The position numbers and the translations under genes were made by a program. Of a stretch of 64,000 nucleotides of DNA, positions 1 through 14,000 are shown piece after piece. The notes below the pieces were generated by a model. The model searched no databases. It was not told the DNA's origin and was given only the letters and a program-made list of their open reading frames with translations. This DNA comes from Acanthaster planci (Eukaryota > Echinodermata > Asteroidea > Valvatida > Acanthasteridae). The stretch's first letter is position 1; every line of letters begins with the position of its first letter. The stretch is from the NCBI RefSeq assembly GCF_001949145.1, contig NW_019091385.1, forward strand, positions 3,446,019-3,510,018, written 5' to 3'.

Positions 1-606
1 AAGCAGCAACTCCACAAATTCTTCAGTCATGCTGGCCAATGGCAATACCCTCCAGTACATGTACGTTACAAACACTTTAATAAGCACTGAGTGTCTGCAT
101 CATGCATGCAAACTTTTTTCACCCTTTGTTCAGTCCTGTGGACAGGAGGGCCAGACTTTTTCTAGGAAAGTTTTGATAAATTTTCCCAAACACTGGATTA
201 CAGCATGGAGGTCTTTGCCTTTTTTTTAAAGCTGTGTGACTTAAGCTTTGATCCCTGAATTGAACTTGACAAAATGGCACATGAGATCAACCAACAGCCA
301 TAAGACTATTGTGCTTACATCTGGCAGACAAACAGTCTGCATGCTTGGAATAACAAGTCAGTTTCAACCCCCCCCCAAAAAAGGTCAGAAAAAAGAGTTC
401 TTGTAGTGATCTATAACATTTATCTTTCAGTGTGGCTTGCCTTGTGCATCATGTCATGCCCTGTTGCTCCCAAATGACATGATCTCATTATAATTACATC
501 ATCAGCCATGGAGTAAACATGTACATGTACCTGTATGCCAGGGGCCCCTTGTAAAAGCCCTGTCAGCTTGCAGCATTCCGGATGCTTGTGCGCTCTCACC
601 GGCGCG

Positions 607-626
607 GTACACATCATGATGTGTAC
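607..626. repeat. Perfect 20-bp palindrome
   Basis: The half-site GTACACATCA is followed directly by its reverse complement. It sits between two imperfect inverted words (GCATTCCGGATGC upstream, CCCAGCATCCG downstream), so the region can form a larger imperfect hairpin. Confidence 0.8.
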
Positions 627-1320
627 AGAATGCAATGGACCCCAGCATCCGTGTGCACACCAAGGCCTATTTTTAGCCGGCCTCCATTCTAAATCGGGAG
701 CTGGGCCGGTTCCTGGGCTTTCTCTGTGTTTGATGGCCTGACAGCCTTTTGCTCTGTGTGATGACATTTAGCTGTTCACATGCACCGTTGCCTGTGGGGA
801 TCGCAGCATGGACGCACACATGCTGGCACAATGCGGTGGAAATCACTCGGGTTCTGAGCTCAGATGAGCCTTTGACTTAGTGTCAGTTTTTAGTGGTTCG
901 TTTTAGTGTCTTTGGTATGCACAGAAACCGGGCAAAGAAATGGATTTGATCAGCCTGGCCCATCTTGGCCTGTACCCAAACATTCATGAATATTTCATAC
1001 ACCCTCTTGCATTATTTAAATAGTGCATGTGTCTGCATATACATGTAGGTTCCAGAGGCAGCAGGAATAATCAAGGGGGGGAGTCAGGTTGGAGATTTTT
1101 TTTAAAGTCTCATTTTTGCGGACATGCGGAAACAGTGGTGAAACATTACACGATGTACATTGTTTACAGTGGTATTGGTGCACCTACTTTAGTTATTTTC
1201 TATTATTATTGACTTTTTTTCACCTTCTTTTGGCTCAGAGAAGGGAGGTTTCAACTTGCCCCCTCCCCCATCAGTGCCTGGTAATTGGCTTTGTTGTACT
1301 GGTAGGTCTAGCCTGCCAAC

Positions 1321-1534
1321 TCAAACATTGGACCAGAGTGACCTCAACAATGCCAAATCTATTTGATTTACTTGAACATTGTGGGGCTCTCGCTCAAACA
1401 TTGGACCAGAGTGACCTCAACAATGCCAAATCTATTTGATTTACTTGAACATTGTGCGGCTCTCGCTCAAACATTGGACCAGAGTGACCTCAACAATGCC
1501 AAATCTATTTGATTTACTTGAACATTGTGGGCTC
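1321..1534. repeat. 73-bp tandem repeat, three copies
   Basis: Copies begin at 1321, 1394 and 1467 with TCAAACATTGGACCAGAGTG and end with ACATTGTGGGGCTCTCGC or close variants. Copies differ at only a few bases, so the array is young. No coding role: the open frame through it is a by-product of 73 not being a multiple of three over a short array. Confidence 0.9.
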
Positions 1535-3892
1535 TCTGTCTCGTAGGCATGCCCTTAACTGTGGTTTTAGTCCAGTTTCTTTCACTTGTTCAGTTGGAAT
1601 AGAGAAGGATAGAGTGTGTTTTTAGTTCAATAGTCAACCTGAAACAAACAGGAAAGAAGTACATTTACAATTAATTCCAGATTGAAAGATAAGTGGTTCC
1701 TTCTAAAGTTCCCTTTCAAATTAAAAAGCAGTTTTTATTAGAGATGTTGTATTTGTACTGGGTCATTGGTGCCTATTGGAATTCTCTACTCTCTAAATCT
1801 GGTGAAAATTTATTTGATCAAACCCTGTGAAATACAAGTTTAATACCCCTGGTACTTTGTATCTGGGCAGAACAGCCGCCGAATTCCAGACATTTGCTGC
1901 TAGTTTCCCAACTGTAACTTACATAGAAGTACAGTGTGCAAATGCCGGTGTTACCTGTCTGAGAAACGCTTTGTACACAGATCAAATTGTCCTTTAGATG
2001 TACCCACACCGGTATGTCTTCTCCCATCATTTGATGGAGAACTGCAGGTCACTTGGAATTATGCCTCCGCCCACAGCAGCTCTGGAGAACAGAACTTTTG
2101 GAGAGTTGTGCCTTGCTAGCAAGTTTTACCATTGAATGCCTAAAATTTGTCAGGAAACATGTTTCCTTAAGCAGTTGCAATATTAGTTCATGCATACTCC
2201 AGTGTGCTTAATTTTTAAATTTGGGAGGGGGGGTCTTTTGGGAGAAAAGCTGTCAAGATTGATTTTTTTTTTACTTATTCACAATATTGTTTTAGGAAAA
2301 GCAAAACAAAGGCCAGCTAAGGCTTACAGAAACCAAAACTGTTTGCGGCATGATCTGAAAGGATCTCCCAAAATAGCCCAAGATCGTTGCTTCCACATGC
2401 TGCAAATTCAATAACCTTGGCCCGAAATAGCAACGGGCGTGTGCTGGTGCGGCTGATGTTTGTCCAGGCCCCAAGTGTACGCACTGCCAAGCGATCAGTT
2501 AAGTGAAGCCTGTTTACCGAAGGGGAGAAATCTTGAGGGATGGGTCAAGTGTGGTGCATGATGTGCTGCATACTGGAGTAATTGTTGGATGTCTAGACAT
2601 AAACGTTGGTTAGAATGAAGACCCTTTGTATGCAAAGCATACATTTTCTAATACGTGTTTCCGTTGCTCATTTCTTCGTGCAATTTAGGCATATCAACCA
2701 GGTCGTAGCAGCCATGTACAACTAATTGTGCAGATGCATATGTGGGTAGGCCTTCCCTGCAATAAGGGAACAGTTTTTGTTGATAGGAAAGCTGGAACCA
2801 TGTTGTTGGAATAAAAATTGTCCCCGTAACATTTGTGGTACCCATAATGTTTGTATTTCAGCATATGTGTTGTCCCCATAACCCAGTAACAAATCTATAT
2901 ACATGTAGTGTATTGGCCTACGTGTACATGCTACTGTCGGTGAAAAATATTTTTTGTTTGTTATAATTGGAAATTGTATGTTTTTAATGATATCCAGGAT
3001 GTAAAAGCTACTGTTTGATTAATAAATAGGAGGAACAAAAATAAAGTTTTGGGCGAAATTGTTCCCCCCCTCCCGAGAGGTATCTCATTAACATGGAAAA
3101 TTTGCAAAACTGTGAAATACCGGTACATTTGACAAGACATCGTCGCGCGCTGCTAGCACATCAATGCATATCTTGGAAAATTCCATCCAATTTTGGGGGT
3201 TGTATATCATGCCAATCGGATGTGTTGCTGCAGGCAGCGGCAACACCTTAAAGATTGCAAGACTTTCCAGCCAGAGTGAAATTTAGATGAATTTGGACAT
3301 TGAAAGTCAGGCTGATCCGGGCAAATGGTCAGGACCGACAGAAAGCTCCAAACTGTGCAGTGCACATTTCTAGTCACAGTGTTTTCTTCCGAACACGTAC
3401 AACTCATCAGCTGAAGTCAGACGCCGCACCTACAATCTGCACAATCTGCGGGAAACTAAAAAAATGCCTGTGAACAACAAATTGGCCCACGCTATTCCAC
3501 TCAGTACGTTATGCAATTTCTCATACGTGTGCATGCTTTAAGCGTGTGTGTGGACATGGACAGTGCACGCACACGTACATATACCGGTATGTATTTTGCA
3601 TACCATTCCATGGGCATGTAAATTGTGCGTGTCCAATGTCCATGTTCCTCTCAAGTCTAGATGAACCGAAAGGGTGCCTGACTATAATTTGGGTTTTCAA
3701 ATGTACATCACCCATCACCCCATTTGTCAGGATTAAAACAGTCATTTGAGGGTCAGTCAAATTAACCATAACAAAGGGAATTGTATTCTATTTTTACATC
3801 CCTTATCATGTTATTGGCAAAGTTATGAATATTTTAAACAATTAAGCAACAGTTTGTGCACAGAGGTTTTCATGGACCCTTTAATCTGCATA

Positions 3893-4034
3893 GTACCGAA
3901 GTGAATACGTCACACGCACAATTATGTGTGTAAAAGGCATTAATCCAAGAACCAGTGCATGAACCAACACACGTGCTTGATCCATTCATTAATGCACTGC
4001 GCATTCTGGTTCAAATGAAGTCACACTTCGGTAC
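3893..4034. repeat. Small foldback element (MITE candidate)
   Basis: GTACCGAAGTG at 3893-3903 is repeated inverted at 4024-4034, and inner words (AGAACCAGTGCAT against the complement of the CACTGCGCATTCTGGTTC stretch) also pair in part. About 142 bases in all. No transposase; the class is inferred from shape only. Confidence 0.5.
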
Positions 4035-7000
4035 TCCACATAAAACATTGTTAGCCTGCATAACCTGGAAAAAGTTGCGTCCATGTACATGAACAAGTAC
4101 ATAACTTTGGTTTTGGGGACAAAGCATTCTCTGTGATTAGAGTAGTCAGACTTGAGTGTAAAATGGATGAAGACCATTACATTATGTCCATTAAAACTTG
4201 TAGTTCAGGAACATTAAACCTAGATGTGGAGGCTTACTGGTGTCATATCACAGTGCATACACGTAGATGTTTTTAAAAAACCATTGTTGGAGGACAACCA
4301 TCATAGGATGCTAGGTGTTCATTTTTCTGCTTGCTCAAGACCCACATGTACTGGGTAACTCGTTTAGGTAATGCATTGGATTGGGGCTTATTTACATACA
4401 TGTACGGGAAGATGAATGGTGGCCCTTTTGAGAAAAAAAAATTGTACTAGAGATCGATTAATGAGAGAAGCTGATAGTACTGTACATGTACTTGCCATCC
4501 ACATTGGACATGGGAATTCCATTGGCACTGTATGTTCTTCACAGATACTTGACATGAAGTACATGTACCAGCTTTTCTCAAAACTCCTCACTCCTTTTGC
4601 AATAAAACTAGCCTCATGTTTGCAGCTAGAGGAGGAAGCAATTATGTCGTTCGTCGCTAGTTTCAGACCAGGGACTTCTCATCAAAACACCCTAATGTGG
4701 CCTTTATTCTGTTTGCATCCCACTTAACCATGTACATGTGTAGGTTTGCTTGTGGAGTCGAAGTTTATGTAGTGTATAAGTGGTCTCCTTAACAAGAAAC
4801 AGAACATTCAGGGAAAAACAAACATGCCTGACTCACGTACATGTAAATACCTGCAGTGTGTGCAAATGCTTTGCGGCCAAATGAGAAGCAGTTATCTGAA
4901 TTGCTGCTTCCTCTGGGCAAAACCTGAAATACATTTAGTACTGTATGCATAATTACACACATGTTCATGTACATGTATGAACTTGTACATACATGTACTT
5001 GGATAATAAGTAATAGCCGATCAACATCAGGTTTTCTTCCATGAAAAAAACTGCTGGGGATGAGGTTCCACCCCCCCAAAGTCTTCAACCATGCAATTTA
5101 TTTATGGTGCCCATAAAATATGTCCGCAGGCACAGCTCTTGAGTTCAGCCAGTATTTCCATTCTTTTTCCCAGATTTTCAACTGTAGCGGTAAAAATTGT
5201 GGCAAGTGTCCACACGCCAGTATTCAGACGTCGTCTGGCGTCAAGTGGTTAATTAGTATTCATATTTGAAGGCATGTCGTGGGTTGTGTGGATACACACA
5301 TATACGTAAGTTGGGTGGATAGGTCCTCTGTATTCGTACTTTGATGCAGTTTTCTTTTTCCCTGATTTCCCACCTTATTTGTTCTACGGAGGACATGTAC
5401 ATTCGTTTAAGAATTCTTTTTTCATTTCCATGGTTAATCTACATGCATCAACACGTTGTGCTTGGTTGTGTCAAAGCACCGAAGACGATCCTACTGCGGA
5501 TGCTACTACTGAGTGGATCCACGCCCAACCAACAATAATACGGGAATGCCTTTCTTGAGTAGTTAGAATTGAATTGGGGAGGCCACACCATACACAAAAG
5601 AGCTAAGGAGATTAAAGACCTCCTTTGGTAAGCTAATTTGCTAGGGAATGAAACCACACTTACAAAAGGGATAAGGTTACAAAATCCCAATTAGCAACTC
5701 CTTTGTATTGAAACAATTGGCAAAAAAACACACATAGCCACAAGTGACACCTGTGTGCGCTGTGGACCTTTGGTTTGTCAAATGGTTGATGTGTGGACGT
5801 GCGCTGCAAGTTTTACACGGGCAGTTGAAAAGTGGGACAAAAAATGAAAATACTGATGCCCAAAACTCAAGAGCTGTGCCTCCCTACATATTTCATATTT
5901 CAATATTTTATATTGCAAGGTTGAAATATTTACAGGGGGAAAAAAACCAGCCCCCAGCAGCTTTTTTGTGTAAGAAAATCTGAAGGACATGTACATTATA
6001 CATGTAGTTAACCTCAATAAACATGATTCACACTTTGTGGATTGATTCGAATATAATTTAATAGATGTGATGTAAATGTATTGATCTACATGAATTACAT
6101 GTAACATGGCTCACAAATGCAGAATGTACTATCATTGTACAATCATTGTACATGTACACGTGCGTGTATGTACACGATTATGCACTAGTTGCATTTTCTG
6201 TCAGCTAAGACCTGTTAGATGTGACCAGCCTTTACATTATTCTCTTGTAATATTCTCTGCTCTCAGGCCCCAGTGATGACTAGCACACATCATTGCCGTC
6301 AAATATTTACGGAAACCTCACACCTCATACTGGATGCATATTAGAGGTAACAGAATACGCGATAACCCCCCCCTCCCTGACAGACACGAATCACTGCCCG
6401 GCCGCGGTACCTCTGCTTTCCCCGTCCCAACAGAAAATATGACGAGATCAGTGTAAGTTCTTCGACAGCTCCTGTGTGCGTCCATTAACGATTGGTGTTG
6501 CCCGTGACACCAGGAGGGAAAGGAAGCAAAGGGGGGACATTAGGCTTCTACCAGCAAGCGAAGAGAAATCGTAAATGCTACACTGAAGAGGTGTGGTGAA
6601 GAGGACACAGGAAGCTTTTAGCCCCTTGTCTGCTAATTAAATTCCTCCCCCCGCCCCTCTGCATCTTCATATGTGTACCAGTTCATCAAGTCAGGTATTT
6701 TCTGGCAAGCTAGGATGGATCAGGGGTAGGCCTGTTAAGTGGTGTTTGTGGTCTTTGCATTGTAAACTTACCAATGCATGTATGTGAAATCTGAACTTTC
6801 TCATCACTGTGTTTGTGCATGTACATGTACATACATATGTCTTGATTATGCAATTTGAAGGATCAATTTCTGTGTGAAGATGAATTATTTAAGGTTTCTT
6901 GCAATCTTTTAAACTCCAACCAGCACAAAAGTCTGGTGGGTGTTTTTTTTCTCCCAAGGTAGGGCTTCCTGTGCAAGCTTTTACAGTAAAGGTCAATTTA

Positions 7001-9039
7001 CATGTAGGTCATCTTCCAAACCTTGAAATTGATCACAGTGTAGTCAAGACCTGCCATACTTGGCCTTTAATCCCTTTAACTACAGATCTATCTATTGTAC
7101 ATGAACTTCATGCCTTGTTTAGTGTTGGCAATCTCAGAATCTGTGTGAAGTCTGCTTTCGCAAGTTTTCCTTCAAGTCATTTCTACATGTATATCCCATT
7201 GCACTCCATTGCAATCCAAATTACAGGTTTGGGAAAAAACTGCTGGTTGATCATGGAATTTGGGACTCTGTGGCACATGGCCCATGGATCATGCATTTGT
7301 AGTACACAATCTCACCCATATTCTACATGTAGAGCCTGAATGACATGAAACATACAATGAAATAAGAAATTTCACTGATTGGCAATTTCTGACCAAGCCT
7401 TGATATTGATAAACAGCCCATGCTGCACTTTCCTGTCCTAGCTCCGTGCAGAGTGTATTAACGTTGTTTGGAAAGAATCTTTTTCCAACTTGCTGGACAA
7501 TGCCAACCTCCCCGCCACATTTCTTCGACACAGATGTGTGCTATTGGTAATGCAAAATACATCCTTCCCTCGCTCTGGCCGATAATTGCTCCAGCCTCTA
7601 ATTGAATCAGAATGGGGAAAAATGGCTCGGTAGGATTTTCAGCAGGTACACATGCTAGGAATTATCGGCAGCATGGCAAACCTCCAAGGAAATTAAGCAC
7701 TTGAAAAAGAACGAGGGGGGAAAAAGGAATCTTGAAACGTGACACATAATATAACCATTGATCGAAACATAACACTTTCCCCTCGTGATGAATGGACACC
7801 GTTTTGATTTTTTCCTCCTTTTTTCCTCTCTTCAGTCATCTCCTTTTTCATTTTGGGCAAATTGTACCCCTTAGCCATGTAAGGTATCCATTTTTATAGC
7901 AAGTGTCCCATTTGTCAGTAAGTCTGTCAGTGTTTGTGCGTGAAATTACGAAAAGGCCACTTTGTGTCATTGCCCCGTCTCTCATACTGATATTTATCAT
8001 CTTTGTTTAAAAATCCTGTTGCCATTTTGTAGTCTGTTTTTGCCCGTCAACAAACAAAAGCAACTGCGGCTGGAATATTGTGATACTGTTAATAGTCATG
8101 GACGACTATTTACAGTAGCACAATATTCAGGAAGAAGTGTTGTTTGCCAGGTCATATTTCATGTTTTTTTCAAAAGATACATGTAGTTAACTTGAACGTC
8201 TCGGCAGTTCTCCCGTGCATGCGTCAAAGATGAACTCTAATGACACGGCCTAACCTAACCCTGGTATCGTGTGTACAAGTGAACATGCTTGTAAGGTGCG
8301 CCATGTTCATCTGACACTCCTTCCCCCTCAACCTGCAAACATGATGCTACTGCTGAGCCGGTCAGGACAAAGTCACACATCATGCAGCATGATCCCATGC
8401 ACATGAACATACATGTACCGGTATACAGTGTGTGCCATGAATATTCATAGCTCTTCATTTCGGCCATCTGTCTGGGCATACTACATGTGCCCCAGGGGCA
8501 TAGTTGGGACTGGGTTGGCAGTGAGTCTGTTCACATTATCCTGTGTTTTTTGGTTTTTTACGCCTCAAGAAATTCCACCATATCCCTCCTGATCTTGTTG
8601 CCCGTGAATCGTGGCTGCTAATGCAATACTTGAAGTTTGGTTATTGAATCTATATTTGTATGATAACGTGCATGTAAATGTACATGTGCAGCAAGCCAGA
8701 AAATGTTCAAACTTCCCCCCCCCCCACAGGTACTACATGTACATGTATTAGGCAAGGGTACAAGTACCGGGTAGTGTATGTTATTATGTGTATGTTATGT
8801 AACTTTCTGGAGCATGTACATGTACAAGTTTACTGTACTCTGTACAGTACAGGGAGGCTTGTACTGCCCATTATACGGTCGCGTGTGAAATGATGTTTTC
8901 AAAATGCTCCCATTTCAACATGAATCACTCTCCTGGACTGAAATTTCAACCGAATGTCCCTCATATGAAACACTTCAATTTGCGACAGATTCATACATAT
9001 TTGAAAATTTCTCCTTCTGAACAATTTCCAGATATCAGT

Positions 9040-9195
9040 TTCGTGAAATCCTTGTGGAGACCTACACGTACATGTATGCACCTTTAGAAAGTCCTTGTGG
9101 AGACCTATTCAACCCATTCTCCTGGGTCTCCACAAGGCACCACATTTCGAAACCGGAGAACAAAAACCATGTCTCCACAAGGATGTGAATTTCGA
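9040..9195. repeat. Cluster of four CCTTGTGGAGAC boxes, two in each orientation
   Basis: CCTTGTGGAGAC occurs at 9050 and 9093, and its reverse complement GTCTCCACAAGG at 9126 and 9171. The outer pair is extended by GAAAT/ATTTC-type words on both sides. This makes nested hairpins of about 150 bases. Confidence 0.7.
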
Positions 9196-10898
9196 AGTGT
9201 GTGTACAGCAGCTGTACCTGTTTTTCTTGTTTACATGTAAATGTATCAGTAGTTTTGGTGTCCCTATATCAAGGACCATGTGACCCATTTTGGATGATTA
9301 CCCATCCAAGAAGCTGTCCCCCGTCCTCCCACTAATTAGCTTAACACACCGCTTGTTTGTGTCCATTGAGCTCAGTGGCCATGTGATGTCTTTCCCAGAT
9401 CTGATGGGTGATGTGGTGACTGTGTGGAGTTGGTAAAAAAACTGGGTTTACATTTACATTCAGATTTACTCATAGGGACCTACACGTGTGCAGTGGAAGA
9501 AATAGCCACCATTTTGTATTACTGGTACTTAAAGCACATGCATTACATGTATGTCATTCCCTCTCTCTCCTATCTCCCTTGGGTTACATGTCGTTGCACA
9601 GATTATGAGGTACCAGTACAGTGTACAATGTACTTGGACATACATGTACATGTACAGGTACATAAATGCAAACATCTTAAGTGTGTGCTTGAAGCAGATT
9701 TGTTTGATTTGTTTTGATTTATTTTGTTATCTTTTTCTTCAACCTCAATGTAAATGTAAATTTGGAAGAGCATCGTCAGTGCTTAACCCTGGAGGCCACT
9801 TTGTATTATACAAACAAATCAAGGTTATCAAACCTGTAGGCAGTCATTAAGAGTGTATATTTTATCATTAATATGGGCTAATTAGTAGAAACATCTTAGC
9901 AACATGAAATATAATCCTAAGCTGGGACATTATACATACGTAGAAAATGAAAGTAGATTTCCAAAGTATGGTGATTGAGTTACAAGTTCTTCTTGCATTG
10001 TGCTAATTATTACTTCCGTGACAAGGAAACTACTGCTGTTTGAAATTCATCAGCTGAGATGTGGACAGGCAAAGATTTATGTGAAAGTAAAGGTACCGCA
10101 TGGTACGGCAGGGCTCAGGACAGAAAACGGAGTGCTTCGTGTGGGCTGAGAACTGAGTCGGAGGATTTCAGTCAGGTGCTAACACGACTTGAGCAGCTAG
10201 TCCTTGTTGAGTGTATGGTATCAGTAGGCTGGAGGACACAAACTATCAGCAGTATTGATCGCTGGATGTGGGTGGAAGAACACTAACAACAGGACAGATT
10301 GAAAAAAAAAAATTGAAACAGAAAAAAATCTGAAATGTGACACACGCAGCCTCCTGCATAAACACCAATATAATTGCCTCTTTTGGGCAAGCACAGTGAA
10401 GGCAATCTAACAGAAATGAAAAGAGAGAGAAAAAAACCCAACACACACATACACAATTCAGCATCAGCTGCTGAAATAACATTGATTTTGTACACGTTTG
10501 TTTCTCTGTTTGCAATCAAGTCACAAGTGTGCCATCAATTTTCTGTGTTGTTTTTTATTGTGCTTGTTGAGTTGTCAGGTAGATTGTGGTAAACATTGCA
10601 AATTAAAAAAAATTGAGATTCAGGCCTGTTTGTGGCAGGGTACCAGTAGAAGTACATGTAAATGACTGATGGCTGACCAAACATGTACATGTAACTATAG
10701 TGACTGTTTCACATGCAATGAAAGAGGAATAGAGAAAGCATAGGGGGCATACCAAACTGTGGCAAGCTTGTTCAGACTGAGTTTTCATCATTGTCGGGAC
10801 ACTTTTTCTAACTGTACCTAGTACTTTACATTGGGGAGATATTGATTTTCAGTAACGGGTTCTGCCATTACATTGCTGTATCAGTGCCTGCTGATACA

Positions 10899-11073
10899 TA
10901 TGACTTGGACCGGCCAGCCAACCCTGGTAAGCTCGGTAGTTTAGTGGTTAAGGCATCCGTAGTGGTAAGCAGGAGGTTGAGTCCCACCCGAGCAAGTGAA
11001 TTTTTTCGCAAGCTCTTGGATAAACACTGAGCATATGGTATTATGAATAATATGTTGGTGTAAAGGCAGAAGC
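10899..11073 (+). repeat. tRNA-derived SINE, copy 1
   Basis: Contains a tRNA-like head at about 10931-10993: an A-box-like TAGTTTAGTGGTTAAGG, a B-box-like GGTTGAGTCCC, and ends GCTCGG / CCGAGC that can pair as an acceptor stem. The head is only 63 bases, shorter than a real tRNA. The flanking GGACCGGCCAGCC and the tail TCGCAAGCTCTTGGATAAACAC recur in the copy at 62856-63048, which defines a dispersed family. Confidence 0.75.
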
Positions 11074-14000
11074 CATTGTTAAAAATTTAACAGTCCAGAC
11101 ACCAGATCCAAAAACTTTTTTTTCATTTCACGAAGACCCATGAATGGCACTTGTTACCCAGCTTTTCAAGTGACTCATTGTAGAGCAGTGTCTGAGCTAT
11201 TCTGGGGTCTGTGAGATACATGTACACATGTATGTATGGCAGACGGCGATAAATCAATTGGCTAACAGCAAAAAATTGGGTTTAGGTTGAGGGAGGTCAT
11301 CAGGAGGGACCCACAATACTGTACAACCTCTCCAGTCCAGGCATCACCTCCCATAGGACCCAGACACAATATGGTGTTCACACATCTTGAATATGGGCAA
11401 AGGGAACATGCCCATCGGGCAAGGGCTAGAGTACGCACTGGCACAAATGCACGGACACCATAATAAGAACCCAGTCATTGAAACATCTCTGTTATTTCCC
11501 CTCTCTCCTCTTTCTCTTACGCCTTTTCTCCCTCTCTTCTGTTTTCAGGGTCTTGTTTTTCCTCCTCCTGCTTGGCCCGCTCTTTCTTGTATAAATGCTG
11601 GAACTCAAATGTCAGGGATGTGTTATCTGTTGAGCCCGAGTTATTGACGTTGGGAAGTGCATTTGAGAACATGTCCCAGTGCTGGGCTGGATTTATATGG
11701 ATTGGTCGTGCACCTGTCTGTTCAGGGAGTTCTCATCCGCACCAGCCCTGCTGAGATGTGTGTGGTGTGTGATGCATGCTGTGACATATTTTTCTCCTTG
11801 ATCTTATTCTCAGCCTGTTGAATTTTTGGAAGAGGCCTGGGTGTTTCGTGGTTTGCTTTAGTTCAAGGGACAACACGGATTCAAAGGAGGCAGAGAGGAA
11901 GATTGTTTCTACAGCTGGCTTGCCAGTGGTGGAAAGCTGGCAGGGATTGCCGTTCGACAAATGAATCAGGCCGTATCATCAGCTCAGTGTCATTAGACTT
12001 GCACGTAATCACCACTTGGCATTAAATGTGATTGATACAAAGCCAATTGCACAGATAGCTGTGATGAGCTTAAAAAAAATAATTTGGGGCATCTTGAGTT
12101 CAAGCTCCTGTTTTAGCATCTGTCAGTCCTCTCCTATGAAGTTACATGTACCCATATATCATGGGACTCTGTGTACTAAATGTACATATATGCATATACC
12201 GGTAGTGCTCTGTACTCAGTAGGGCAAGAGCCTCCCGATTATTACCCTCGGTCAGTAGGCCATGAGATTAGTTCTGTCCTGCCATTGGAGATGAGTGCAA
12301 TCTGTTCTCTACCCTAATGGTTCCCGTTAATCTCCCTTTCCCACTGAGGGAGAGAGTAGATGTGGTAAAGTGTCTCACTGAAGGAACACAAGCACCATGG
12401 TGCCCATTGGGTTCTAACCCAACGTTGTTGCACATTAAAATCACTGGACTGTCACAGTCTTCAGTGAACATAGTGCAGACGAGTCACAATGGATTCGTCA
12501 TTGGGATTCCAAATTGATTGGAATGCATTTTTGCAGGATCAGCACAGGCTTGAATTTTTCCTTGACCCTAAAAAAAAAAGACCTACTGGTAGTCCAGAAA
12601 CATGTACATGTATGTACGTGTACTTTTGGTTTCATACAACCCCTTAATTCTGTAACTGCCTAAAGTTTTCTGATCTTGGAGATCTTTTTCATTTAAATGG
12701 ATATTTTGTGAAGAAAAAATTCCATCAATAATGTCTTCAACTGCATTAACAGGTAGGTAGGTACACGTGATGCGAGTATTGTTTGCTTTAGGTAACGTAC
12801 AGATACATGTAAATTTCCTGTGTACCGTACGTGTATTTGTAAAATCATATATTTAACCTGTTTCAGTTTTTTCCGGATTGAAGATTCCGGAAATCTGCAT
12901 ATGATGTACATGTAGCTTTTTTACCAGTGCCAGATTTTCTGGTAGTGTTTCCCCATGCTTTTAGCACTTGCAGAAAGGAGGAGTGTTGGAGAGGATAGCT
13001 CTCAGATAAAACCGAGATTAAACTGGAACGGGTGTGACTTCAATGTGCCATTCTTAAGCAGTTGAATGTGGCTGGCAGTGATATTATTAAACAACAGTGC
13101 CACACAGGAGACTCATTAGTACATATACATGTACCTTGGGCACATATCAGTGAGGACCTCTGGGAAGAAGTTAAGGTCACCCAGGTCAAAGTGTAGTTAC
13201 ACAATGGACTTCAAAGGTATTTCTGATACCCTTGCTCTATGCTGGTATATGTACATACATGTATATGCTACATGTACATGTAGCTGTGTATGTTGGTGAC
13301 CAAAGTGTGTAAGCATGCATACACACATATATGTACATGTACCTCAAATACTTGTACATGTATGCTTATAAATACATGTACTTTTGTGCATAGGTACATG
13401 TACTTCTTGAGGCACTTGCAGTTAATTTATTCATGTAACTCCTCCCAAACATGTTTATACTTACCCGGTACTTTGTTCAAATTAACCCATGGCCTTCTAT
13501 AAATACATGTACACCAACTAATTTGGAAGAGCAGCATTTATTATACACTGGACAGCAAAAAAACTTGCCACTTCTGTCAAAGGCCACACATAAAAATTCA
13601 CTCCATTTGCACCAAAAGTACACAACATACCTGTTTCACATACGAAGTGTGGACATTCCTTTGTTCTCCTGTGCTTAAGGTAACTCAGGAAAATGCTCCT
13701 TTTTCTCTAACTAGGATAACTCCTTAGAGCTAGAGTTTTGATGATGCTTTCCTGTAGTGTTCCTCTTCATTTTGCCACAGGTAACCTTGACTCCAAAACG
13801 CCTCTAAAGCTGTTTTTCAGAAAGGGGATAACATTGTGTGGACATGTGCGAGTCCACGCAACGCCATTGCACCCAAAATTATGTGGACTTCTTTTGTGCA
13901 GAGGTCCACACTATGCATGTATCCCACACCTGCACACCACTGCAGGGTCAGGGCTGCAAGCTGGCAGCCGTGCAAACCCTCTATTGACACTCACTGTTTC

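Noticed and set aside
6899-7339. Plus-strand frame of 146 codons
   Set aside because: No family motif, composition like the intron around it, contains TACATGTA-type words.
10931-10993. tRNA gene
   Set aside because: A and B boxes are present but the arm layout is too short and the unit sits in a longer dispersed element with a second copy; it is a SINE head.
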